From Salirhabdus sp. Marseille-P4669 (GTDB lineage: Bacteria > Bacillota > Bacilli > Bacillales > Alkalibacillaceae): a stretch of 64,000 nucleotides of DNA. The notes under the pieces were generated by a model. The model did not search any database and was not told the DNA's origin. It saw only the letters and a list, made by a program, of their open reading frames with translations. The stretch lies in contig NZ_OEQK01000003.1 of assembly GCF_900240405.1 (NCBI RefSeq), positions 310,001-374,000 on the forward strand, written 5' to 3'. Positions 8,501 to 17,875 of this stretch are shown piece after piece. The translations under genes and the position numbers were made by a program. Within the stretch, counting starts at the first letter, position 1. Each line of letters starts with the position of its first letter.

Positions 8501-8552
8501 AAGTGTCAGTCACTATGTTTAGACTATTGTCCATCCGTAGTGACTGACACTT
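8501..8552. repeat. Long perfect-arm hairpin (possible dispersed repeat or terminator)
   Basis: AAGTGTCAGTCACTA at 8501-8515 is exactly complementary to TAGTGACTGACACTT at 8538-8552, with a 22-nt loop, followed by TTT. A sequence resembling one arm (AAGTGACAGGCACC) occurs alone at 971-984. Similar GTGTCAG-GCAC hairpins are scattered through many Bacillaceae genomes. Confidence 0.7.
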
Positions 8553-8591
8553 TTTAATGGCAGTATGATTTCTTTAAAACCTAAACAACTT

Positions 8592-9455
8592 TTACCCTTT
8601 TTTCTTCACTGGCATCCAAATCTCACTATATACATTTTCTGTGGAACCAGTGTGCTCTATAAATGAAATTCCAGGTAAATCCGTTACTTCATAATCAGCA
8701 GATGGCAACCATTCCGCGTAAATTTTTGCATGTGTATCTTGATATGTTTTCGGAAATGGACCTTGATTAGGGAAAATCGCCCACAAGCTTTCCTCAATGG
8801 AAAGCTGCTCTAGGTCATTGTATGGATTTTCCTTTGTTGTTCCGAATCCGATCATATGTGTTAAGAACCCTGTTTCTTCCAAGTATCCATCATCAACGTC
8901 ATAGGAAACATTTAAGACTTTATGTGGATAAAGGTTTGCTAATTCGTGCATTTCCTTTCTTTGCTGCTTTGTAATGGACTGAGCTAATTCTTCAATTGCA
9001 CTATTTACCCCTTCAAATTGAATGGGTACCCTTTTCGATACTCCTACAATATTGAACTTCGCTTTCTTTTCAATTTTGAATTCCATGGATACTCCTCCCT
9101 TAATATCGATAAAGAATGTTAATTTAGGAAATGATTTTTGTACTTTGTTTTGGATTACTTCCGAAGGCAAATAGCCAGACCATTCACGAAAAGCTCTTGA
9201 AAATCCATCGATTGACTGATAACCATATTCATAAGCAACATCTGTTACCCTCGCTCCATGAATTAGTTCCTCATTCGCACGAGCCAATCTTCTATTTTTT
9301 ATATATTCACTCAAGGACATTCCAGCGATATACGAAAACATTCGTTTGAAATGATAATCAGACATTCCTACAATTTTGGATATTTCCTTATTCGGTATCT
9401 CTTCTGTTAGATGTTCTTCAATGTAATCCATTAACTTATTGAATTCCTGTAACAT
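8592..9455 (-). CDS. AraC family regulator with GyrI-like effector domain
   Basis: This 287-residue protein has the regulator at its N-terminus: the AraC double helix-turn-helix spans residues 1-105 (IPNKEISKIVGMSDYHFKRM, then VTDVAYEYGYQSIDGFSRAF). The remainder (from about residue 120, KKAKFNIVGVSKRVPIQFEG) is a GyrI-like small-molecule-binding domain of the type found in Rob/BmrR-class multidrug sensors. An ATG preceded by AAAGGAGGGAAATGA sets the start. Such proteins activate efflux or detoxification genes on binding amphipathic compounds. No obvious target gene is adjacent, so it may act elsewhere or on itself. Confidence 0.9.
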   Translation of the reverse strand: MLQEFNKLMDYIEEHLTEEIPNKEISKIVGMSDYHFKRMFSYIAGMSLSEYIKNRRLARANEELIHGARVTDVAYEYGYQSIDGFSRAFREWSGYLPSEVIQNKVQKSFPKLTFFIDIKGGVSMEFKIEKKAKFNIVGVSKRVPIQFEGVNSAIEELAQSITKQQRKEMHELANLYPHKVLNVSYDVDDGYLEETGFLTHMIGFGTTKENPYNDLEQLSIEESLWAIFPNQGPFPKTYQDTHAKIYAEWLPSADYEVTDLPGISFIEHTGSTENVYSEIWMPVKKKG

Positions 9456-9689
9456 TCATTTCCCTCCTTTATGAGTACATCTTACCGTTCAAATTAATCC
9501 TCAACTCGATATTTTATATACGGGTTATATCGGACGTTCCAAGCATAAAAAAGAACTTGGTATTCCCAAGCTCTAATGTCATATTATCTTTCTTCCATTA
9601 GTGTATAAAATGCTATCTTTCTCCACTTCTCTCAGGTGACTGCCATCTGTTCTTCTTTACACGTTCAAATTATGTATTTCAAAAAGTCA

Positions 9690-9950
9690 TTACTTTTTCA
9701 ACGCTTTTTTTATGTCTCGATTTGCTCGAAAAATACCAAAAACCTTTACTGAAGAGATCGTCTTCCTTGCTAACTCTACATCAATATTCTTTTTAAGAAC
9801 CAAAATCCCTACAACTTTAATGTCCAGCATTTTATTTTGATCTAGAAGTTGCTCCAGTGTTTTACGATTATAAGAATTTACACCTATTTCATAGGATTTT
9901 ACCGGAATCACATTTTCCACTTCGTTATCAATCATTCGCAAATCTTCCAA
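9690..9950 (-). CDS. 86-residue hypothetical protein at the end of the LXG locus
   Basis: A small protein with regularly spaced hydrophobic strands (LDIKVVGILVLKK, then ISSVKVFGIFRA), suggesting a short repeat of beta strands. It overlaps the 3' end of the decayed immunity copy by 19 bp on the same strand. I do not recognise it. Its position at the tail of a toxin-immunity operon suggests an accessory or orphan immunity gene, but nothing in the sequence proves this. Confidence 0.4.
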   Translation of the reverse strand: MEDLRMIDNEVENVIPVKSYEIGVNSYNRKTLEQLLDQNKMLDIKVVGILVLKKNIDVELARKTISSVKVFGIFRANRDIKKALKK

Positions 9951-10189
9951 TCTATGTCATTTTGTATTCTATTCCATGAATCAAGCAATTCAGTTGCTAA
10001 TTTTAGTTTCATAGAATAATTATACAGAACTACAAACACATTTGGAGCTTCTCGCTTTGCAACAATATGGATTTTATCGTTAGTTGGAGTAAGGTAAAAG
10101 ATATTGTAGAAGCCTTCTTGATTATTGACCATTTCTATATTTATAGCTAATTGTTTATCTAGAAAAAGAGAAAAATATTTATCTCCCAC
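9932..10189 (-). pseudogene. Truncated copy of the TNT-toxin immunity protein
   Basis: The 85-residue frame (GDKYFSLFLDKQLAINIEMV...) is a clear paralogue of the C-terminal half of the neighbouring 212-residue immunity protein (SQYFSIFQNKRKVINLARV...): both share YNIFYLTP, REAP and VLYN at the same spacing. The frame begins with GTG directly after an in-frame TAA, and a matching upstream segment (SITPLEQELIEEEYIRLR) sits in another frame, so a longer gene has been truncated and frameshifted. Duplicated, decaying immunity genes are common downstream of polymorphic toxins. Confidence 0.65.
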
Positions 10190-10327
10190 TTCTTAATCTA
10201 ATATATTCTTCTTCGATGAGTTCTTGTTCCAAAGGAGTGATCGATTATCTTATAAAATAAAATTGTCATAATTACTAAGAAGTGAAAGAGCCCTGGAATA
10301 ACACTGTTTCTTTAAAATTATATAGAA

Positions 10328-10966
10328 CTATTTCCCCAAAAATAAACGTCTAACTCTTTCCTCAGTATTCATATCAGGCTGGACATCTACTTTCCATTTG
10401 TTACATAATTCGGTAAAATTCTTTAAGTCCTCAGAGAAATTGTACAAAACTAAAAATGCACTTGGAGCTTCTCTATTTGAAACAAGATTGACCTTTTCTA
10501 AGTTTGGAGTTAGATAGAAAATATTGTAGAGGTCATTCTCCCCAGTTACCCTTGCTAGATTTATTACCTTCCTCTTGTTTTGGAAAATAGAAAAATATTG
10601 ACTACCCACTTTTGAACTTATTAAATTACTTAATAAGCTTGTATCTTGTGGATCAATCTTTAAAATTTGTCTTTGCGTTTGCAAATCATATTTTTCGGAA
10701 CCCAAAATCGCTTCCGCATATAAAGCAAGTGCAAATACGCCATCACTCTTCGTCATGAAACTACCCCTAGAAAATTCTTTATCTCTTTCCATTAGTAGCA
10801 GCTGATAGTTACTTTGCTCCTCGTTGTACTGTAGTTCCACATATACATCTTGAGAAATATCGTTTTTTGTTTTCCGATAAACTCGAATTTTATATTGTTC
10901 CTCTTCTATGTCTTCATGAACATAAAAATCTGAACCTAAATTTCTTTTCAATAAGTTAATCAACAT
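10328..10966 (-). CDS. Probable immunity protein of the TNT-domain toxin
   Basis: A soluble 212-residue protein without a signal peptide, starting 11 bp inside the 3' end of the toxin gene on the same strand; tight overlap of toxin and downstream gene is the standard toxin-immunity arrangement. It has an N-terminal alpha/beta part (residues 1-110) and a C-terminal part (130-200) duplicated in the truncated copy further downstream. By position it should bind and block the NAD-glycohydrolase domain in the cytoplasm. I do not recognise a named family, so the role rests on context. Confidence 0.65.
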   Translation of the reverse strand: MLINLLKRNLGSDFYVHEDIEEEQYKIRVYRKTKNDISQDVYVELQYNEEQSNYQLLLMERDKEFSRGSFMTKSDGVFALALYAEAILGSEKYDLQTQRQILKIDPQDTSLLSNLISSKVGSQYFSIFQNKRKVINLARVTGENDLYNIFYLTPNLEKVNLVSNREAPSAFLVLYNFSEDLKNFTELCNKWKVDVQPDMNTEERVRRLFLGK

Positions 10967-12205
10967 CTACACCTACTTCATTAACTGATATTTTTATTAT
11001 ATAACCTTCTCTTTCTAGCTCTATTATTTTATAAACGCTACCATCCGGATGATATTTTATATACTGAATTCCACCACCTGGTCGATCAAACCAAGGAAGA
11101 ACCTCGCCTCCCTTAACTTCCAATGTTTTTATTACTTCATATACATAATAGTCTGCAACGTCACTATGAAGTGCAAGTGCTCTTTTTTCATATGGAGTAC
11201 CTTCTGGAGAGAAGAAGCCACCATCTGGTCCACCATACCTATCGATTCGTGTTCCGACGTCTAGAGTAATATCTCTTGGTTCACCAGCAAACCCATTATT
11301 TGGTGGCCAATTAACATGTCCGTTTTCTTGGTTGTAATAATCTGAGTTATCATATACTTCTTTATACTTTAAGTACATATCATCATTTGGTGCATAATCC
11401 CAGCCTTCTAGCTTTTGCCTATCTTCTTCACTAATCTTATTAATCTCCCTATCTGAATTATTTCGATCCCTCCGAGCTAGTTTCGTAACTTTCGCGTGCC
11501 CCACAACAGGGATCAAAGAACTCGCCGCTCCACCAACAACATACATAACCCCTTCCTCTTCCACCGCATCGGAAATGGATTGGGCTATGTTTTCCACTAC
11601 ACTCATCGGATCTTCAATAATATGCTCCAATGTTTCGGTAAACGCATCGAATCTGTTCTTTTAACCTTGGAGTTGTATAGATCCCACAATTGATCCATCT
11701 TGCTATCAAGACGACTTTTCGTACTTTGAATATCAGCACGTATATTTTCAATTCTACCTTCATTATATCTACTATTTGCTTTTTCTTCATCTGTTGGGTC
11801 ATCAAACCATTCCCGCCCCGGACTTTTATACGTTTTGCTAATTGCTTTAGGTATATTATTTGAAATGCCATTTTCCAATTGTTTTAAATTATGATAGATG
11901 TCATTACGATCTACTCTCATTATGGCATTACGTGCAATTGGGGAGATAATAGAAGTGGTGTCGTTGACGTAGTCTTCAAAGAGGGTGAGTAGATCGTTGA
12001 TTTGCGTTTCATATTCTTTAATATTTAATTCCGAGTTTTTAATCTTATCTCTCCATGCATCAATACTTTCGCCATGGTTCGTTTGTACGAAAGAATCGAT
12101 ATTCAGAAGGGCAGATCGCATATCCTCTAATGACCCTTGATACTTATGGAGCTGCGCTATAATATCATCCAAGATACCATAATTGATTTGTAAATCCCGT
12201 TTCAA
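10956..12205 (-). pseudogene. LXG-type secreted toxin with TNT NAD-glycohydrolase domain, split by a frameshift
   Basis: The 5' part (12205 to about 11645) encodes a helical LXG/WXG-like export domain of about 185 residues (KRDLQINYGILDDIIAQLHK..., DAWRDKI, QLWDLYNSKVK). The frame then runs out at 11603, while the protein continues in the -1 frame as RFDAFTETLEHIIEDPMS into a 224-residue ORF. That ORF has a short hydrophobic linker (VMYVVGGAASSLIPVVG) and a C-terminal TNT domain with RIDRYGGPDGGFFSPEGTP, KRALAL, VLPWFDRPGGGIQY. Loss of one A from the run GTTAAAAGAAC near 11655 would explain the break. TNT domains hydrolyse NAD+. All recognisable domain motifs remain intact on both sides. Confidence 0.75.
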
Positions 12206-12510
12206 GAAGAAGCCCCCTTGATCACGCTACTGATTTCTTCGTCGCTACGCCTCATTTCATCTAAAATGCTTTGTCCAGATTGATGGATCCAATTTAATTT
12301 ATCCACTAAATCCGTATTCATGTCATTCTTCATGTTATCCAACAACGCATCTACTTTATCGATAAAGTCCGATTTAAAGCTACCTAATTGATCTCTCGTA
12401 TTGTCTCTAAATGATGTCGTATAGCTTTTAAATTCATCGATACTATTCTTTAAAAGGTCCAAAGTAGATTGAAAGCTGTCCATATCTATTTTAATATCTG
12501 GCTTCGACAA
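12202..12510 (-). CDS. Small helical partner of LXG toxin (WXG-like)
   Basis: A 102-residue all-helical protein (DSFQSTLDLLKNSIDEFKSY..., then LDNMKNDMNTDLVDKLNW). No membrane segment. Its stop overlaps the toxin start (ATGA-type overlap at 12202-12205). Small helical proteins encoded directly before LXG toxins form export complexes with the LXG domain in type VIIb secretion, and this size and position fit that role. Specific family not assigned. Confidence 0.6.
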   Translation of the reverse strand: MSKPDIKIDMDSFQSTLDLLKNSIDEFKSYTTSFRDNTRDQLGSFKSDFIDKVDALLDNMKNDMNTDLVDKLNWIHQSGQSILDEMRRSDEEISSVIKGASS

Positions 12511-12537
12511 ATGTTTGCACGTCCTTTCTTTACTCTC

Positions 12538-12762
12538 TTATCGGAAAGAAACGGATTGAATTCTATTAATCAACCGATCTATTTCCGATACCATATCATC
12601 TACAATATCCCGCATTTCCTCTTGGACAGAGGCATTGTCCAAGTCCATTTGGTTAAAGTTTTGAAGGATTTCATGGCGAGCGTCTTCTAAATTATCAATA
12701 ACTCCACTATCTAAGTTCGCATACAATATCCCTTGGCAAAAGCTATATGTGTATAATCCCAT
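12538..12762 (-). CDS. Second small helical protein of the LXG operon
   Basis: A 74-residue protein with a short hydrophobic N-terminus (MGLYTYSFCQGILYANLD) and an amphipathic helix (VQEEMRDIVDDMVSEIDRLI). Its ATG overlaps the stop of the DUF4176 gene by one base (TAATG), indicating coupled translation. By position it is the other small targeting or chaperone partner of the toxin; the sequence itself is too short for a firm family call. Confidence 0.55.
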   Translation of the reverse strand: MGLYTYSFCQGILYANLDSGVIDNLEDARHEILQNFNQMDLDNASVQEEMRDIVDDMVSEIDRLINRIQSVSFR

Positions 12763-13463
12763 TACGAATCACCTACTTTTTGTTCTTCCAATTCTCGCTG
12801 AAGTTTTCTCATTTCGCTCCCAGAAAACTCAATTGATTTCATATCCTTTTCCACAATAAATTCTTCCTTAATTAACAGCTCAAACGCTTCTTCCATATCA
12901 TCTTTATATCCTTGGTGAACAATCTTTTTAATTAAAGGGGCAGTAAAATAAATTTGCGTTCCAGGCTTCATTTCCCCAATTGGGTAAACCACTCCTGCAT
13001 ATGGGAAATAACTAGTATAGTTTTGAGGGGCTATGTATCTGCCGGTGATGACAATCTTGGAGGAACTGGATGTGTCTCGACCTGGTTTAAAATACGTCGG
13101 GTCTAATTCCACGACAGAGCCCAATGGTAATACTTCTCTCATAATTTCAATACAGCTCGTTAACAACCGAACATACGTCTCTTCGTCTAAGGAAAACTGT
13201 TTATCAAAAAAAGTAATGGTGTGTAATGTATCGTGCGTGTAGGAGATAGTGGTTTGATGACTATTCAAATTGACCTTGGAGACTTTTTTCTTATAGGCTT
13301 TATACAAATCTTCTAATAATACGTGGTCCGTTATAAACTGGGTAAAAAATTCCCTAATCCGATGTCCTACTTCTAACTGCTTTTGCTTTTCTAACGAGTG
13401 CACAATTTGCTCTACTTTATGGAGAGCTAATGTCTTTAGCTTTTCTTTATATTCGATATTCAT
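12762..13463 (-). CDS. DUF4176 protein, first gene of the LXG toxin operon
   Basis: The protein has an N-terminal helical region and a DUF4176 module (about residues 105-200: EVLPLGSVVELDP, KIVITGRYI, YAGVVYPIGEM). DUF4176 is a recurrent neighbour of LXG toxins and is implicated in their export. The frame extends upstream to an ATG at 13481, but the strong GGGGGAGG lies inside that extension and is correctly spaced for the ATG at 13463 (MNIEYKEKL), which I take as the start. The operon runs DUF4176, two small helical proteins, toxin, immunity. No EssC/YukB-type core genes are in the window. Confidence 0.75.
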   Translation of the reverse strand: MNIEYKEKLKTLALHKVEQIVHSLEKQKQLEVGHRIREFFTQFITDHVLLEDLYKAYKKKVSKVNLNSHQTTISYTHDTLHTITFFDKQFSLDEETYVRLLTSCIEIMREVLPLGSVVELDPTYFKPGRDTSSSSKIVITGRYIAPQNYTSYFPYAGVVYPIGEMKPGTQIYFTAPLIKKIVHQGYKDDMEEAFELLIKEEFIVEKDMKSIEFSGSEMRKLQRELEEQKVGDS

Positions 13464-13835
13464 CGTATATTCCTCCCCCATCTATTTTTCATACTCCGAA
13501 CCTATGCTATAAGTAAATAGTAATTCCAAAAATATGCAATTACAATATTACTATATGGCTATTTTGGATGTGGTAGGAACGTACTAGGGAACATTCTGAA
13601 CCAAATGTTATAGAATTAACCTCCGATTTTGCTGAATTTTTACCCTGAATTGCATAAATATTTTTTTAAATTGAAGGAATTTCACCATAAACCTTTGAAA
13701 AATGCTCACAACCAAGAGAAAAGCCGGTTATCTTATAAGAATTAAGATTTCACCAGAAAGCGAATACCTTTTCCGAATGACTTTTTACAGACCGGTTAAA
13801 CTAGCAAAGATGTATTTGGTAAAGGAGGACATAAT
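13464..13835. other. Intergenic region between divergent LXG operon and DJ-1 gene
   Basis: This stretch must hold both divergent promoters. It is AT-rich with several T runs. I cannot place a convincing -35/-10 pair for either gene, and I see no ORF or long hairpin. Confidence 0.4.
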
Positions 13836-14492
13836 ATGAGCAAGAAAATTTTAATGGTCGTTACCAATCACACAACAATTACGGACGATCATAAGACCGG
13901 ACTATGGCTCGAGGAATTTGCCGTTCCTTATTTAGTCTTTAAAGAAAAAGGATACGATGTATTGGTGACAAGTATTGCTGGTGGAGAAGTGGCACTAGAC
14001 CCGAATAGTATTGAGGAAAAAGCGGAATGGAAGCAGGCTGAAGAGGAGCTTAAAAATACAGTTCCATTATCGAAGGAACACGCACAAGGCTTTGACGCAA
14101 TCTTCTTACCTGGTGGACATGGGACGATGTTTGATTTCCCAAACAGTGAAACCCTGCAATACGTCCTCCAGCAATTTGCCGAGGAAGGAAAAGTCATTTC
14201 TGCTGTTTGCCATGGTCCAGCTGGCTTGGTCAATGCTACATATAAGGATGGTACTCCAATTGTAAAAGGAAAGAACATAACTGCATTTACCGATTCTGAA
14301 GAAAAGGAAATGCAGCTTGATCAACATATGCCCTTTTTACTAGAAACGATCCTACGAGAAAAAGGCGGCGAATTTCATTCCAAAGAAAATTGGACAGTGC
14401 ACGCTATCCGTGACGGAAACTTGGTAACAGGTCAAAATCCACAATCTAGTGAGGCGACAGCTCTTAAAGTAGTGGAAGCATTAGAGTCATAA
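13836..14492 (+). CDS. DJ-1/PfpI family protein (type 1 glutamine amidotransferase-like)
   Basis: 218 residues. The nucleophile elbow AVCHGPAGLV carries the catalytic Cys (about residue 127) followed by His, and the acid-binding segment GFDAIFLPGGHGTMFDFP precedes it, as in the Hsp31/YDR533C-like branch of the family. TDSEEKEMQLDQHMPFLLE is the typical C-terminal motif. These enzymes act as glyoxalase III/deglycase-type detoxifiers or chaperones under carbonyl stress. The start is fixed by TAAAGGAGGACATAAT. It is a single-gene unit ending at a hairpin. Confidence 0.9.
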   Translation: MSKKILMVVTNHTTITDDHKTGLWLEEFAVPYLVFKEKGYDVLVTSIAGGEVALDPNSIEEKAEWKQAEEELKNTVPLSKEHAQGFDAIFLPGGHGTMFDFPNSETLQYVLQQFAEEGKVISAVCHGPAGLVNATYKDGTPIVKGKNITAFTDSEEKEMQLDQHMPFLLETILREKGGEFHSKENWTVHAIRDGNLVTGQNPQSSEATALKVVEALES

Positions 14493-14497
14493 CATAT

Positions 14498-14532
14498 GAG
14501 AAGGTCCTCCTTTTTTCAGGAGGACCTTCTCA
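14498..14532. terminator. Bidirectional hairpin between convergent genes
   Basis: A 13-bp perfect stem, GAGAAGGTCCTCC / GGAGGACCTTCTC, with a TTTTTTCA loop. It reaches the stop codon of the convergent phosphatase gene; the T tract is in the loop rather than after the stem, so efficiency is uncertain. Confidence 0.65.
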
Positions 14533-15309
14533 TTCATCTTCTAATAAATGCTCTCTTAAAACTCGAATATCTTCATCAGATAAGCCTAAGGCATGCTTAA
14601 CAAATCGTTCCATGCTTTCGTAATGTGCTTCTACTTCATCTAAAAAGGTATTGATGTATTCAGCTCTTGCTTCAAACAACGCATCCAATACATCTTGTTC
14701 AATACCTGGCAAATGATTATAACCAATATCATCAAAGTGTTGATTCATTTGCTCCAGCGTATGGTTTGTGTATAAGTAATCTTCCACTATTTGCTCTCGA
14801 GGCACTCCGAGTATTCCTAAGAGGATTGCCGCAACTGCTCCTGTACGATCTTTTCCTGCCATACAATGAAACAATAATGGCTGCCGAGGCTCGGAAAGTA
14901 CAACCTTCATTACATGTTGAAAAGCACTTTTAAATGTGACCATGTTTTTATTTAAATCAAGCAACATCTCTCCTGGTTTCGTCTCGCGCAACGCATCGAT
15001 AAAACTCGTTTCATCTCCAACCTGACCCATCATTTTTTCATCCGATAGAACCGGTGTATGATACCAAGTAGCGCCTTCCAATTCTGGGTCTGGATAGCGA
15101 GTCACTTCACCATCTCCACGCAAATCACAAATCTTTCGAATCCCCAAGGAACGAAGCTTTTCAACATCATTTTCCGTTAATTGACTTAAGTTTCCAGAAC
15201 GATAAAGCATGCCGACCTTCACTCTTTGACCACTTTCGGTACGATATCCACCTAAATCACGGAAATTAAAACAACCTTCTAAGGTAATCTCTCGCAACGT
15301 GTTTTTCAT
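14530..15309 (-). CDS. Tyrosine/serine protein phosphatase (PTP superfamily)
   Basis: 259 residues. The P-loop signature HCMAGKDRTG (about residues 149-158) contains the catalytic Cys and Arg of the PTP superfamily, in the HCxxGKDRTG form characteristic of the bacterial Y_phosphatase3/MptpB-like family. The N-terminus FNFRDLGGYRTESG is the family's conserved opening. Members dephosphorylate protein Tyr/Ser or phosphoinositides; the substrate here is unknown. Cytoplasmic, no signal peptide. Transcribed alone. Confidence 0.9.
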   Translation of the reverse strand: MKNTLREITLEGCFNFRDLGGYRTESGQRVKVGMLYRSGNLSQLTENDVEKLRSLGIRKICDLRGDGEVTRYPDPELEGATWYHTPVLSDEKMMGQVGDETSFIDALRETKPGEMLLDLNKNMVTFKSAFQHVMKVVLSEPRQPLLFHCMAGKDRTGAVAAILLGILGVPREQIVEDYLYTNHTLEQMNQHFDDIGYNHLPGIEQDVLDALFEARAEYINTFLDEVEAHYESMERFVKHALGLSDEDIRVLREHLLEDE

Positions 15310-15435
15310 CTTTTCGCCACTCCTATGTATCCATTAACTAGATTATAATAGAAAAATGATAGAAAACGATAGTTCTATAACGTTTTACAGTCATAATACA
15401 TGATCCATGCCATAACCAGCGTGACCCCGAAACCC

Positions 15436-16257
15436 CTACGAAGGAACCGATTTAACCAAATCATAAAGCGTTGGTAGTTGCTTCGCTAATATCTCTTTCT
15501 CCGAACGCCATTCAAACGCAGGACCAACTCCTCCATATTCTAATGCAACCACCCAAGGCTCTGGAATATCTCCATCCTTAATTTTATTCATAACCCATGC
15601 TGCAATCTCCCAATCTTCCCTTGTCATTGGCATACTATCCCGTAAACGTCCCTTTTCGTCAGGTTGAATCCCCGTAACATGCAGTTCCTTTAGATGCTCG
15701 AGAGGCAATTTGGTTATATAATCATAGACATCATAACCAAGGGACATCGATGTCATTCGAGCATGTGCAGTATCTAATAAAAATCCACACCCTGTCTGCG
15801 TTACAATTTCACTTAGAATATCCGGGTCAATAATAGGCTGCATCATGTTTTCGCCTTCTCCCCTGCATATTACATTTTCTACTATTATCTTTTCCGCACC
15901 TACTTTTTCCGAAGCAACCTCTATATCCTCAATGGCTGCCTTTACCATTTGCTTTCTATCAGCTGGATTTCTTGTTAGAACATCCATATTTGGATAGTCT
16001 TTAGCAAATGCTACCGCATGAATATTCACAAAAGGGGTTTCCGTACGCTCTCTTAAATCCTGAATAAGCTCCCAATCCACCTCTGCCATTTTTTTATTAC
16101 CGGCGTTTAATGCAAAATGTATGTAACAAGGCTTTGTAGCTTCTGCTCGTTCTATTAATTCCTTACTAAAATCAGGACATTTAAAGATATCGATTGCAAC
16201 AGAATCATCCTTCACCAATTGCTCCGCTTCTTTCGAAAAATTAACAGCGAATTTCAT
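15436..16257 (-). CDS. DUF692-like TIM-barrel protein (multinuclear iron oxidase superfamily)
   Basis: 273 residues with a TIM-barrel pattern: VNIHAV (about residue 79), KIIVENVICRGEGE, GFLLDTAHARM and LKELHVTGIQPD end successive strands with metal-ligand-type residues (His, Glu, Asp, His). This arrangement matches DUF692/MNIO proteins and, more distantly, sugar-phosphate isomerases. Some MNIO enzymes modify ribosomal peptides, but no precursor peptide or partner protein is encoded next to it, so a catabolic isomerase-like role is equally possible. The ATG follows a TGAGGTGAG ribosome-binding site. Confidence 0.6.
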   Translation of the reverse strand: MKFAVNFSKEAEQLVKDDSVAIDIFKCPDFSKELIERAEATKPCYIHFALNAGNKKMAEVDWELIQDLRERTETPFVNIHAVAFAKDYPNMDVLTRNPADRKQMVKAAIEDIEVASEKVGAEKIIVENVICRGEGENMMQPIIDPDILSEIVTQTGCGFLLDTAHARMTSMSLGYDVYDYITKLPLEHLKELHVTGIQPDEKGRLRDSMPMTREDWEIAAWVMNKIKDGDIPEPWVVALEYGGVGPAFEWRSEKEILAKQLPTLYDLVKSVPS

Positions 16258-16294
16258 GTACTCACCTCATTTTTGCCTAACTTCCATTAATCCT

Positions 16295-16705
16295 CTACAC
16301 CCTACTCAAGTTCTCTTTATTAATCCCTGCTTCAATATAGCTCCGAACTAGCTTCCATTCTCCATAAGCATTCTTTTTAAACGTATCAAAAAAGACATTG
16401 GCTGTTTCCAGGCTATTGCCATCGATTATCATTGATGCGGACAGTATGACGAGTATTTCATCATCTCGTAATGGTAAAATTGACAATTCCTCTAGTTCCC
16501 ACTCCGCATTATTATCCATTGCAAAAGTAAATCCTTGCTCCCATCCTTGTATCGACTCTTCATAGCCAAAATCTGAAATTTCTCCACTTGAGACAACTTC
16601 TCTTGCTTGATAATCCTTTGAAATAATTTCCTTTAATTTATGAATAGCGGAATTTCTCCAAGTCGTAAAAAACGAATCTAGGAACGTGCGAAATGAAGTA
16701 TCCAT
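16295..16705 (-). CDS. NTF2/SnoaL-like protein, function unknown
   Basis: A 136-residue protein with the helix-then-curved-sheet pattern of the NTF2-like superfamily (LDSFFTTWRNSAIHKLKEII, then VNVFFDTFKK-type strands and a final KLVRSYIEAGI). Such small proteins may be enzymes, ligand binders or stress factors. The start follows TAGGAGGTCACA. It lies downstream of map on the same strand but beyond a terminator, so it is probably an independent unit. Confidence 0.6.
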   Translation of the reverse strand: MDTSFRTFLDSFFTTWRNSAIHKLKEIISKDYQAREVVSSGEISDFGYEESIQGWEQGFTFAMDNNAEWELEELSILPLRDDEILVILSASMIIDGNSLETANVFFDTFKKNAYGEWKLVRSYIEAGINKENLSRV

Positions 16706-16799
16706 TGTGACCTCCTAAAAAATGTTTATCTAATACTTTCGTTAGTTCTTCGAAAATTCCTCTATTTCCATCTTGATCAAACAACATTCCAATCCCATA

Positions 16800-16826
16800 A
16801 AAAATGACTACAATCGTAGTCATTTT
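16800..16826 (-). terminator. Terminator after map
   Basis: AAAAATGACTAC / GTAGTCATTTT with an AATC loop; read on the minus strand it ends in a T run. Confidence 0.75.
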
Positions 16827-16838
16827 CATTCCATCCAT

Positions 16839-17636
<798 letters not shown>

Positions 17637-17875
17637 TTAATTTTTCATAAACCTACTTTATACTTTATCGTATTCTGCTTGCTACTTAAACCATAGTATA
17701 GGATTTTTTTGCGTTTCATGTCCTAACCTATTGTACTATTTTTAAGGATAATTATGTAGGAATTTAATATTGATAAACTGTTTAAAAGAAAAAATTTTAA
17801 AGGAAACGGTTTTATGAAGCCAATAGTAACACATACTTTTTCTAGAAGGACCTTAAAAATTAGGAGGAACAAACC

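Noticed and set aside
11640-11670. Programmed -1 frameshift in the LXG toxin
   Set aside because: The A run (GTTAAAAGAAC) does not form a proper X XXY YYZ heptamer in the 0 frame, and no other signal was seen. A one-base indel is simpler.
14860-14933. Antisense ORFs opposite the phosphatase, mutS2-like and helicase genes
   Set aside because: All lack ribosome-binding sites and lie entirely within genes with clear family motifs on the other strand.
15436-16257. RiPP biosynthesis role for the DUF692-like protein
   Set aside because: No short Cys-rich precursor peptide and no DUF2063-type partner is encoded nearby.
16638-16838. 66-residue ORF overlapping the map terminator
   Set aside because: It runs through a terminator hairpin and into the NTF2-like gene; no conserved features.
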